A DNA stretch of 64,000 nucleotides from Rhodopseudomonas palustris HaA2 (lineage in GTDB: Bacteria > Pseudomonadota > Alphaproteobacteria > Rhizobiales > Xanthobacteraceae): positions 5,008,501 to 5,072,500 of the forward strand of contig NC_007778.1 of NCBI RefSeq assembly GCF_000013365.1. The letters run 5' to 3'. The position numbers and the translations under genes were made by a program. The notes beneath the pieces were generated by a model. That model did no database searches. It saw nothing but the letters and a program-made list of their open reading frames with translations, and was not told the DNA's origin. This document shows, in pieces, positions 8,031 through 16,047 of this stretch (the stretch's first letter is position 1; every line of letters begins with the position of its first letter).

Positions 8031-10099
8031 CGCCCGCCCGCCTGGCCGTCGATATCGGCGGCACGTTCACGGATTTCGCGCTCGAAGTGGGCGACAAGCG
8101 CTACAGCCGCAAGGTGCTGACGACGCCGACCGCGCCCGAACAGGGCGTGCTCACCGGCGTCGGCCTGATCATGCAGGATGCCGGCCTCGCGCCTTCCGAT
8201 CTCGGCCTGATCATTCACGGCACCACGCTCGCCACCAACGCGATCATCGAACGCAAGGGCGCGAAGACGGCGCTGCTGGCGACGCGCGGTTTTCGCGATG
8301 CCATCGAGATGGCCTATGAGCATCGCTTCGAGCAATACGACATCTTCATGGACAAGCCGCCGCCGCTGGTGCCGCGGAATCTGCGCCTCGAAGTGCCGGA
8401 GCGCATCGACGCCAACGGCGGCGTCGTCGAACCGCTCGACGAGGCCGCCCTCGCCGGTCTCGTGCCGATCTTGCGCGCCGAAGGCGTGACCAGCGTCGCG
8501 CTCGGCTATCTGCACTCTTACGCCAATCCGGCCCACGAGATCCGCAGCCGCGACATCCTCACCACGCTGGCGCCCGACCTCGCCATCACCATGTCGAGCG
8601 AGGTCTGCCCGGAGATGCGCGAATACGAGCGCTGGTCCACGGCCTGCGCCAACGCCTATGTGCAGCCGGTGATGGACCGCTATCTGAAGCTGCTCGAGGA
8701 AGCGTTGCGCGCCCGCGGCTTCCGCTGTCCGATCTATCTCATTACGTCCGCCGGCGGCCTGACCACCGTCGAGATCGCGCGGCGCTTCCCGATCCGCCTC
8801 GTCGAATCCGGCCCGGCCGGCGGCGCCATTCTGGCCGCGCATATCGCCAACGAACGCCGGCACGATCATATCGTGTCGTTCGACATGGGCGGCACCACCG
8901 CGAAGATCTGCCTGATCGATCATGGCGAGCCGCATTTCGAACGCTCCTTCGAAGTCGCGCGGCAATATCGTTTTCTGAAGGGCAGCGGGATTCCGATCCG
9001 CATCCCGGTGATCGAGATGGTCGAGATCGGCGCCGGCGGCGGCTCGATCGCGTCGGTCGATGCCATGCAACGCGTCCAGGTCGGCCCGGCGAGCGCCGGC
9101 TCCGAGCCGGGCCCGGCCTGTTACGGCCGCGGCGGCGCGAACGGCACGGTGACCGACGCCAATCTGCTGCTCGGGCGTCTGCAGGCCGATCGCTTCGCCG
9201 GCGGCAAAATGCAGCTCGATACCAACGCATCGGCCGCCGCCCTGCAGGCCTCGGTCGGTCGCGCGTTGTCGCTCGATGCCGCGACGGCGGCGCTCGGTGT
9301 CATCGAGGTGGTCGAGGAGAACATGGCCAATGCCGCGCGCGTCCATGCGGTCGAGCGTGGCCGCGAACTCGCCAATCGCGTCATGATCGCGTTCGGCGGT
9401 GCCGCACCGATTCATGCCGCCCGCCTCGCCGAGAAGCTCGACATTGCGACGGTGATCGTCCCGGCCGGCGCCGGCGTCGGCTCCGCCTTCGGCTTCCTAC
9501 TGGCGCCGATCGCCTACGAGGTGGTGCGCACGCGCCATGTGCGGCTCGATGACGGTTTCGATCCGGCGCCGCTCAACGCGCTGCGCAGCGAGATGCGCAA
9601 GGAGGCCGAAGACGTCGTCCGCCTCGGCGCGCCGACCGCCGAGCTCGTGGAAGGCTGGAGCGCCAGCATGCGCTATCGCGGCCAGGGCCACGAACTCACC
9701 GTCACCATCCCGGCGAGCGATTTCACCGCGGGCTCGGTCGCCGAGCTGGAGCGGCTGTTCCTCGCCGATTACGAACAGCAATTCGGCCGCCGGATTCCCG
9801 ACCTCGACGTCGAGATTCTCGGCTGGTCGCTGCGGCTCGCCACCGTCAGTCCGCCGATCCTCCCCTGCCCGCCAATGCCGTCCGGCACGGCCGCCGAGCC
9901 GGCGGCGCATGTCGATGTCGTGGCGCCGCAGACCGGCAAGACGGAATCCATCGCGCTCCACACTCGCCGCGACCTCGTGCCGGGCGCGATCGTCGCGGGC
10001 CCCGCGCTGATCGTCGAGGACGAAACCACGACGATGGTGACCCACCGCTACACCGCCCGCATCGACGCGCTCGGCAGCATCGTCATGACGAGGACCTGA
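8027..10099 (+). CDS. hyuA: Hydantoinase/oxoprolinase family protein, A subunit (HyuA-like)
   Basis: A 690-residue protein of the HyuA/5-oxoprolinase A/acetone carboxylase beta superfamily. The N-terminus VDIGGTFTDFALE is the first phosphate loop of the ASKHA fold. SFDMGGTTAKICLIDHGEP near residue 285 is the second, so ATP binding is expected. SEPGPACYGRGG is a further conserved block. Partnered with HyuB it would open a cyclic amide (hydantoin, N-methylhydantoin, oxoproline or similar) using ATP, or act in an ATP-dependent carboxylation. It is about the usual length for separate A subunits. The substrate is unknown. The start is fixed by the ATGA overlap with livF, and hyuB starts two bases after its stop. 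Confidence 0.88.
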   Translation: MTPARLAVDIGGTFTDFALEVGDKRYSRKVLTTPTAPEQGVLTGVGLIMQDAGLAPSDLGLIIHGTTLATNAIIERKGAKTALLATRGFRDAIEMAYEHRFEQYDIFMDKPPPLVPRNLRLEVPERIDANGGVVEPLDEAALAGLVPILRAEGVTSVALGYLHSYANPAHEIRSRDILTTLAPDLAITMSSEVCPEMREYERWSTACANAYVQPVMDRYLKLLEEALRARGFRCPIYLITSAGGLTTVEIARRFPIRLVESGPAGGAILAAHIANERRHDHIVSFDMGGTTAKICLIDHGEPHFERSFEVARQYRFLKGSGIPIRIPVIEMVEIGAGGGSIASVDAMQRVQVGPASAGSEPGPACYGRGGANGTVTDANLLLGRLQADRFAGGKMQLDTNASAAALQASVGRALSLDAATAALGVIEVVEENMANAARVHAVERGRELANRVMIAFGGAAPIHAARLAEKLDIATVIVPAGAGVGSAFGFLLAPIAYEVVRTRHVRLDDGFDPAPLNALRSEMRKEAEDVVRLGAPTAELVEGWSASMRYRGQGHELTVTIPASDFTAGSVAELERLFLADYEQQFGRRIPDLDVEILGWSLRLATVSPPILPCPPMPSGTAAEPAAHVDVVAPQTGKTESIALHTRRDLVPGAIVAGPALIVEDETTTMVTHRYTARIDALGSIVMTRT

Positions 10100-10101
10100 T
10101 C

Positions 10102-11847
10102 ATGGACGTCCACGCCCCTCACGCCGATCCGATGAACGTGATCCATCAGCAGATCATGTGGGATCGCCTGATCTCCGTGGTCGAAGAACAGGCCCAGACG
10201 CTGATCCGGATCGGCTTCAGCACCTCGACCCGCGAAGCCGGCGACGTCTCGGCCGGCGTGTTCAACACCGCCGGTCACATGCTCGCGCAGGCCGTCACCG
10301 GCACGCCCGGCCACGTCAATTCGATGGCGCGCGCGGTGGTGCATTTCCTCGACAAGTTTCCCGCGACGACGATGCAGCCCGGCGACATCTTCATCACCAA
10401 CGATCCGTGGAAGGGAACCGGCCATCTCCACGACTTCACGGTGGTGACGCCCGTCTTCCGCGCCGACCGGCTGGTCGCGCTGTTCGCCAGCACCTGCCAC
10501 GTCATCGACATCGGCGGACGCGGCATGGGCCCGGACGCCCGCCAAGTGTTCGAGGAAGGCGTCTTCATCCCGATCATGCGCTTCGCCAGCGCCGCCGGCA
10601 CCAACGAGACGCTGCTCGAGATCATCAAGGGCAATGTCCGGGAGCCCGTGCAGGTCGTCGGCGACCTCTATTCGCTGGCCGGCTGCAACGATGTCGGCGG
10701 CCGGCAGCTCCTGAAGATGATGGACGAATTCGGTATCGAGACTCTCGACCGTCTCGGCGATCACATTCTGGAACGGTCACGCGTCGCCACGCTGGAAGCG
10801 ATCCGCGCGCTGCCGAAAGGTACGTTCCGCAACAGCATGCGCGTCGACGGCTACGACAGGCCGCTCGATCTGGTCGCGACGATGACGATCTCCGACGACG
10901 GCATCGATGTCGATTTCGCCGGCACCTCGCCGCCCTCGTCCTTCGGCATCAACGTGCCGTTCTGCTACACCGAGGCCTATGCGAGCTTCGGCGTGAAATG
11001 CATCATCGCACCGAAGATCCCGAACAACGAGGGCTCGCTCGCCTTGCTGCGCATGCGCGCACCGGCGGATTGCATCCTCAACGCGCAGCCGCCGCTGCCC
11101 GTCGCCACGCGCCATATCGTCGGACAGATGTTGCCCGATCTGGTGATCGGCTGCCTCGGCCAGGCGCTTCACGGCAACGTCCCGGCGGAAGGCACCTCCT
11201 GTCTTTGGAACCTGTTCGCCTTCGGCGGCTCCAGCCAGATCGACGCCGACTCCACCGAGATGATGCGGGCCCGCGTGTTCAACGTGATGTCGTTCCATTC
11301 CGGCGGCACCGGCGCGCGGCCGGGCAAGGACGGCCTGTCGGCCACCGCCTTCCCGAGCGGCGTGCGCAACGTGCCGGTGGAGGTCACCGAGGCGATGTCG
11401 CCGCTGCTGATCAAGCGCAAGGAATATCGCACCGACTCCGGCGGCCCCGGCCAATTCCGCGGCGGCCTCGGCCAGGTGATGGAAGTCGTCAGCCTCGACG
11501 ACACCGCCTTCGCGATCTCCGCCAACTACGACCGCGTCGATTTCCCCGCCCGCGGCCGCGACGGCGGCGCCGACGGCAAGGCCGGCAAGATCTCGCTCGG
11601 CTCCGGCAGGCTGCTGAAGAGCAAGGGCCAGCAGACCATTCCGCGCGGCGAAGCCGTGCTGATCGAAATGCCCGGCGGCGGCGGCCTCGGCGATCCCTTC
11701 AGCCGCGATGCCGCGGCGGTCGCCGCGGACGTGCATCTCGGCATGGTGTCGCGCGAGGCCGCCGAGACGGCCTACGGCGTCGTGCTGCGCGGCGACCACT
11801 CCGTCGACGAAACCGCGACCGCCGCACGCCGCGGCCATCGCGCCTGA
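10102..11847 (+). CDS. hyuB: Hydantoinase/oxoprolinase family protein, B subunit (HyuB-like)
   Basis: A 581-residue protein of the HyuB/oxoprolinase B superfamily, with the conserved N-terminal stretch IHQQIMWDRLISVVEEQA, the block MQPGDIFITNDPWKGTGHL (residues about 92-110), where acidic and His residues bind metal in relatives, and the C-terminal RGGLGQ/MPGGGGLGDP motifs. It is expected to form a heteromer with the preceding A subunit. Both subunits are full length with intact motifs, so the enzyme should be active. A 41-bp gap separates it from the first luciferase-like gene. Confidence 0.88.
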   Translation: MDVHAPHADPMNVIHQQIMWDRLISVVEEQAQTLIRIGFSTSTREAGDVSAGVFNTAGHMLAQAVTGTPGHVNSMARAVVHFLDKFPATTMQPGDIFITNDPWKGTGHLHDFTVVTPVFRADRLVALFASTCHVIDIGGRGMGPDARQVFEEGVFIPIMRFASAAGTNETLLEIIKGNVREPVQVVGDLYSLAGCNDVGGRQLLKMMDEFGIETLDRLGDHILERSRVATLEAIRALPKGTFRNSMRVDGYDRPLDLVATMTISDDGIDVDFAGTSPPSSFGINVPFCYTEAYASFGVKCIIAPKIPNNEGSLALLRMRAPADCILNAQPPLPVATRHIVGQMLPDLVIGCLGQALHGNVPAEGTSCLWNLFAFGGSSQIDADSTEMMRARVFNVMSFHSGGTGARPGKDGLSATAFPSGVRNVPVEVTEAMSPLLIKRKEYRTDSGGPGQFRGGLGQVMEVVSLDDTAFAISANYDRVDFPARGRDGGADGKAGKISLGSGRLLKSKGQQTIPRGEAVLIEMPGGGGLGDPFSRDAAAVAADVHLGMVSREAAETAYGVVLRGDHSVDETATAARRGHRA

Positions 11848-11888
11848 TCCGATCCACACCGATTCCACATTCGCCGAGGAAACCGAAG

Positions 11889-12902
11889 ATGAGCCTGATC
11901 CTGAGCGCCGGCCTGCCCACTGGAATGGAAGGCCTCACCTATCCGATCCCCTTCTCCACCCCGGAGACGCTGATCAAGATCGCCCAGCACGCCGAGAAGC
12001 TCGGCTATCACTCGGTCTGGGGCAACGACCACATGACCACGCAGCATTATGTGCGCGAGGAATTCCCGGTGCCGCCGCGGTTCTGGGAACCGCTGATGAC
12101 CTACGCGTTCATCGCCGCGAACACCACGACGCTGCGCTTCGGCACCGGCATCCTCGTGCTGCCGATGCGCCGCGACATCGTGGTCGTCGCCAAGCAGATC
12201 GCGACGCTCGATCACTTCAGCAATGGCCGGCTCGAAATCGGCGTCGGCGTCGGCGCCTACAAGGAGGAATTCGACGCGCTCCGTCCCGAAGGCGGCGCCC
12301 ATCGCGGCGACATGGTCGAGGAGGGCGTCAAGGCGCTGCAACTGCTGTTCAAGGACCGCGTCGCCTCGTTCGAGGGCAAGTACTACAACTACAAGGACGT
12401 CGAGTTCTTCCCGAAGCCGAAGCAGGCGCGGCTGCCGATCTATTTCGGCGGCAACAACGAGAACCACATCCGCCGCGTCGCGGAGACCGCGGACGGCTGG
12501 ATCCCGGCCGGCATGCCGGCTGCCAAGCTCAAGAGCATGGCCGCGCGCATGATGGAGATGGTGGTGGCCAACGGTCGCGATCCCGCGCAGATTTCCGTCG
12601 CGCCGCAATTCATCGTCCACGGCGCCAGGAATCAGGAAGCCGCCGTCGCCCGCTACAAGCAGAGCCAAATGCACAAGCACCTCCTGTCGCTGTCGAAATC
12701 GACGCTCAAGGAGGAAGCCGGGCTGGCGATGGAGGACATCAACCTGATCGGCACGCCGGACGTGATTCTGGAGAAGATCGCAAAGCTGAAGGACGCCGGC
12801 GTCACCCATCTGCTCGGCATGTACTTCGCGGCGAACGACGTCCAGGAACTGCTGGACCAGATGCAATTCTTCGCCGAAGAGGTGATGCCGCGGATCGAGT
12901 GA
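11889..12902 (+). CDS. Luciferase-like (LLM) oxidoreductase, probably F420-dependent, copy 1
   Basis: A 337-residue protein with the TIM-barrel of the LLM class. Blocks seen are HAEKLGYHSVWGNDHMT near residue 32, the conserved LPMRRDIVVVAKQIATLDH and the nucleotide-binding stretch GRLEIGVGVGAYKEEF near residue 116. LLM enzymes use either FMN or F420. The fbiC and cofC genes under what looks like the same regulator strongly favour F420. A ribosome binding site (GAGGAAA) precedes ATG 11889. The role is likely oxidation, reduction or monooxygenation of the compound handled by HyuAB. Which reaction cannot be told from sequence. Confidence 0.85.
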   Translation: MSLILSAGLPTGMEGLTYPIPFSTPETLIKIAQHAEKLGYHSVWGNDHMTTQHYVREEFPVPPRFWEPLMTYAFIAANTTTLRFGTGILVLPMRRDIVVVAKQIATLDHFSNGRLEIGVGVGAYKEEFDALRPEGGAHRGDMVEEGVKALQLLFKDRVASFEGKYYNYKDVEFFPKPKQARLPIYFGGNNENHIRRVAETADGWIPAGMPAAKLKSMAARMMEMVVANGRDPAQISVAPQFIVHGARNQEAAVARYKQSQMHKHLLSLSKSTLKEEAGLAMEDINLIGTPDVILEKIAKLKDAGVTHLLGMYFAANDVQELLDQMQFFAEEVMPRIE

Positions 12903-12936
12903 CACCGCGCATCGCGCATTTCCGGAAAGGCGCCCC

Positions 12937-13902
12937 ATGACCAGCACGCTCGGCCTCTCTTTCGACGGCGGCGAGACCTCCGACTCATTTCGCGCGATGA
13001 TCGAACTGGGCGATCGCGGCGGCGCCTCGACGGCCTGGCTCGCCTCGCATTTGTTCCAGCGCGAACCGATCTCCTCGGCTGCGATCGCACTCGGCGCCAC
13101 CAGCCGGATCAGCATCGCCCTGATGGCGATGAGCCCGTATTCGGTGCATCCGCTCTACGCCACCATGGCCGCGGCGACGCTGGACGAGTATTTTCCCGGC
13201 CGCGTCAAACTTTGCTTCGGCGTCGGCGCGCCGCGCGATCTCGAAGCTGCGGGCCTCGTCGCCGAGCATCCGCTCGGCACCCTGCGCGAGGCGATCGCGC
13301 TGTCGCGTGCGCTGCTCGGCGGCGAAACGGTCGATTTCAAAGGTGAGCGCTTCAAGGTCTCGGGCCGACGGCTGTCGACCGGCGCGCGCGCCGTCCCGAT
13401 CTATCTGGCCGCCTCGGGCCCGCAGATGCTCGAACTCGCCGGCGCCGCCGCCGACGGCGTGCTGATCAGCGCGGCGACCTCGCCGGCTTTCATCCGCTGG
13501 ACGCTCGATCTCGTCCGCAAGGGCGAAGAGAAGGCCGGCCGGGTCATCAAGAAGACGGCGCTCGTCTATGTTTCGGCCGATGCCGACGAGACCACCGCCC
13601 GCGACCGCCTGCGCCGCACCCTCGGTTTCATCCTGCGCGGCCAGCACCATGCCCGCAATCTCGAACTCGCGGGCACGAAGCTCGACCAGGCCGCGCTCGC
13701 CGCGGCCTATGCGCGCGAAGACTGGGACGCGGTGAACGCGCTGGTGACGGACGACGTGGTGATGCGCCACAGCGCCAGCGGCACGCCGGAGCAGGTCCGT
13801 GCGGCGTTCGCGGCGTATGAGGATGTCGGCGTCGACGAGATCGTGGCGTCCGGCATGGGCACCCCCGCGGAGCTGCGGCAACTCCTCGAGGCGCTCGAAT
13901 AG
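12937..13902 (+). CDS. Luciferase-like (LLM) oxidoreductase, probably F420-dependent, copy 2
   Basis: This 321-residue LLM-family protein is distinct from copy 1 and closer in general form to methylenetetrahydromethanopterin-reductase-like F420 enzymes. It has MAMSPYSVHPLYATMAAATL, then the flavin/deazaflavin loop GRVKLCFGVGAPRDLEAAG and the C-terminal VPIYLAASGPQMLELAGAA. GGAAAGG lies upstream of ATG 12937. It is the last gene of the rightward operon and ends five bases before the convergent iclR stop. Two unlike LLM enzymes in one operon suggest two successive F420-linked steps, or a redox partner pair in which one regenerates F420H2. Neither is proven. Confidence 0.82.
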   Translation: MTSTLGLSFDGGETSDSFRAMIELGDRGGASTAWLASHLFQREPISSAAIALGATSRISIALMAMSPYSVHPLYATMAAATLDEYFPGRVKLCFGVGAPRDLEAAGLVAEHPLGTLREAIALSRALLGGETVDFKGERFKVSGRRLSTGARAVPIYLAASGPQMLELAGAAADGVLISAATSPAFIRWTLDLVRKGEEKAGRVIKKTALVYVSADADETTARDRLRRTLGFILRGQHHARNLELAGTKLDQAALAAAYAREDWDAVNALVTDDVVMRHSASGTPEQVRAAFAAYEDVGVDEIVASGMGTPAELRQLLEALE

Positions 13903-13907
13903 TTGCG

Positions 13908-14723
13908 TCAGCGCCCGCGGCCGCCGGATGGCGCCGACGGCGCCCCCATCTTGCGCGAGACGCTGTCGGCCGCCGACTTCACCAGCGCGTTGACGTGTTC
14001 GATCTCGCGCTTGGTCATCCCCTGTCGCGGCACTGCACCGCTGAGCGAGGCGATCACCTCGCCCGAAGCGTCCCGCACAGCGGCGCCGACCGAATAGACG
14101 TTGACCAGATTCTCCTCGTCGGAAATCGCGATCCCGGTCTCGCGGATCTCGCGCAACTCACCGAGCAGCGCGCGGAACGTCACCTTGGTCTTCTTCGTCA
14201 GCCGCTTGTAGGGTTCCTTGCCGAGCACCTCGGCGGCCTCCTTGTCGGGCAGCGCAGCGAGCATCACCTTGCCGAAGGCGGTGGAGTGAATCGCGGCGAG
14301 CGAGCCGGGCTGATTGTTGATCGCGATCGGGCCGTTGCTCTTGACGACCTTGAGATAGACCATCGCGCCGCCACGTAGCACGCCGAGGAAGCTGCTGATC
14401 TGATGCTGTTCGGCGAGTGCCACCAGTTCGGGCGTGCTGGCGCGGTCGAGATCGTTCTGCGACAGGAACGACGATCCGATGCGGAATGCGCGATAGCCGA
14501 TGCGGTACTTCTGGGTGTCCGGGGCCTGCTCCGCGAGGCCCGTCGAGGCCAGCGTGCTCACCAGCCGATGCACGATGGTCGGCGACAACTCCATGCGCCG
14601 GGCGATCTCACGCACGCCGAGCGAACCGTTGTCGGACAGCAGCTGCAGGATATCGACCGCGCGTGCAACCGACTGACTTTCAGCACCCATCCCGACCATT
14701 CCGATAAACGTAACAGCGTTCAT
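13908..14723 (-). CDS. IclR-family transcriptional regulator
   Basis: A 271-residue regulator. The N-terminal winged helix is residues about 15-75 (SVARAVDILQLLSDNGSLG, then REIARRMELSPTIVHRLVSTL). The IclR effector domain follows from about 90, including the typical HSTAFGKVMLAALP block. IclR proteins bind short palindromes, often overlapping promoters, and release DNA or change contacts when a small metabolite binds. The gene sits between the operons bearing the four operator copies and is the only regulator in the cluster, so it is the natural candidate to bind them. No operator copy is seen ahead of iclR itself. Internal starts at Met9 or Met12 are possible. Confidence 0.9.
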   Translation of the reverse strand: MNAVTFIGMVGMGAESQSVARAVDILQLLSDNGSLGVREIARRMELSPTIVHRLVSTLASTGLAEQAPDTQKYRIGYRAFRIGSSFLSQNDLDRASTPELVALAEQHQISSFLGVLRGGAMVYLKVVKSNGPIAINNQPGSLAAIHSTAFGKVMLAALPDKEAAEVLGKEPYKRLTKKTKVTFRALLGELREIRETGIAISDEENLVNVYSVGAAVRDASGEVIASLSGAVPRQGMTKREIEHVNALVKSAADSVSRKMGAPSAPSGGRGR

Positions 14724-14836
14724 CTATAGCGACGGGGCGGCTGGATTCCAAGCCGAAAGCACGGCGTCTGCTCACCGCTTGTCGGCTCGTCCCGCAATCT
14801 GTGCAGCGTTCGATGGTTTCATGGGCAGTGCGTCGC

Positions 14837-14865
14837 TTGACAGGCCGGCGCCCGTCTTCTCTAAT
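14837..14865 (+). promoter_or_regulatory. Strong sigma-70-like promoter of the threonine-aldolase/binding-protein operon
   Basis: TTGACA (14837-14842), a 17-bp spacer and TCTAAT (14860-14865), with one mismatch in the -10. Operator copy D begins seven bases downstream. Confidence 0.7.
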
Positions 14866-14872
14866 CTGTTTC

Positions 14873-14897
14873 GGAACGACGTTCTCTTAATCGGAAC
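14873..14897. promoter_or_regulatory. Operator copy D of the cluster-wide motif
   Basis: Read on the minus strand it is GTTCCG-N4-AGAGAAC-N3-GTTCC, nearly identical to copy C and with the same spacing. It lies between the promoter and the start codon at 14922. Confidence 0.75.
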
Positions 14898-14921
14898 ATT
14901 GGCAATGGCGTATCGGCCGTG

Positions 14922-15983
14922 ATGGATTTTGCCAGCGACAACGCCGTCGGCGCGAGCCCGCGTGTGCTCGAGGCTCTCCTCGCGGCCAATGACGGCGCCG
15001 AGCCGGCCTATGGCCACGATTGCTACAGCCACCGCGCGCGCGCGCTGCTGAACGAGGTGTTCGAATGCGAGGTCTCCGCTTACTTCGTCGCGACCGGAAC
15101 GGCGTCGAACGCGCTCGCGCTCGGCGCGATCACCCCGCCTTGGGGCGCGGTGTTCTGTCATCACCAGGCCCACATCGCCAATGACGAATGCGGCGCGCCG
15201 GAAATGTTCACCGCCGGCGCCAAACTGATCGGCGTCGACGGCGTGCAGGGCAAGATCGATCCGGCCGCCCTGCGCGACATCCTCAGCGGATTTCCCGCGG
15301 GCACGGTGCGGCAGGTGCAGCCGGCCTCGCTGTCGCTGTCGCAGGCGACCGAATGCGGCACTCTTTACGACTGCGGCGAGATCGCCGAACTCGCCGCCAT
15401 CGCCCACGATCGCGGCCTGGCGGTGCATATGGACGGCGCGCGCTTCGCCAATGCGCTGGTCGCGATCGGATGCACGGCGGCCGAGATGAGCCGGAAGGCC
15501 GGCATCGACGTCCTCTCCTTCGGCGCCACCAAGAACGGCGCTTTGGCCTGCGAGGCCGTGATCTTCTTCGACGAGGCGAAGGCCGCGGCGTTCGCCTATC
15601 AGTGCAAGCGCGCCGGACACGTCCTGTCCAAGGGGCGGATGCTCGGCGCGCAGATGGCGGCCTATCTCGCCGGCGGACACTGGCTCGACCTCGCGCGGCT
15701 GGCCAACCGGCGCGCCGCCGAATTGTCGGACGGCCTCACCAAGGTGCCTGGCGTGCGGCTGGCTTTCGAGCCGCGCGGCAATCAGCTCTTTGCCGCGCTG
15801 CCCCGTCCGGTCGATGCGGCGCTCAGGAAGGCCGGCGCGCGCTACTACGAATGGGGCGACCGCGGCTTCGGGCGGATGCTGACGCTCGGGACGAACGACG
15901 TTCTGGTTCGGCTGGTGACGTCCTTCGCGACCTCGGCCGACGACGTCCGCGCCTTCGTGAGCGCCGCCCGGGGCGCGGCGTGA
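14922..15983 (+). CDS. Low-specificity L-threonine aldolase-like PLP enzyme
   Basis: A 353-residue fold-type I PLP enzyme of the threonine aldolase/beta-eliminating lyase family. The N-terminus has the typical SDNAVGASPRVLEALLAAN, then YGHDCYSHRARALLNEVFE. The PLP lysine is in FGATKNGALACEA near residue 207, and AVHMDGARFANA carries the Asp/Arg pair near the cofactor. Such enzymes cleave beta-hydroxy amino acids to glycine plus an aldehyde. In this cluster it could act on a hydroxylated amino acid produced upstream, but that is inference. GTG at 14919 is directly adjacent and could be the start instead. It begins a two-gene operon with the substrate-binding protein 64 bp downstream. Confidence 0.85.
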   Translation: MDFASDNAVGASPRVLEALLAANDGAEPAYGHDCYSHRARALLNEVFECEVSAYFVATGTASNALALGAITPPWGAVFCHHQAHIANDECGAPEMFTAGAKLIGVDGVQGKIDPAALRDILSGFPAGTVRQVQPASLSLSQATECGTLYDCGEIAELAAIAHDRGLAVHMDGARFANALVAIGCTAAEMSRKAGIDVLSFGATKNGALACEAVIFFDEAKAAAFAYQCKRAGHVLSKGRMLGAQMAAYLAGGHWLDLARLANRRAAELSDGLTKVPGVRLAFEPRGNQLFAALPRPVDAALRKAGARYYEWGDRGFGRMLTLGTNDVLVRLVTSFATSADDVRAFVSAARGAA

Positions 15984-16047
15984 GCACGACGCGAAACGAA
16001 CATTGCTGTTGCTGTAACCTGAACCCGTAGTCGAGAGAGGCACGACG

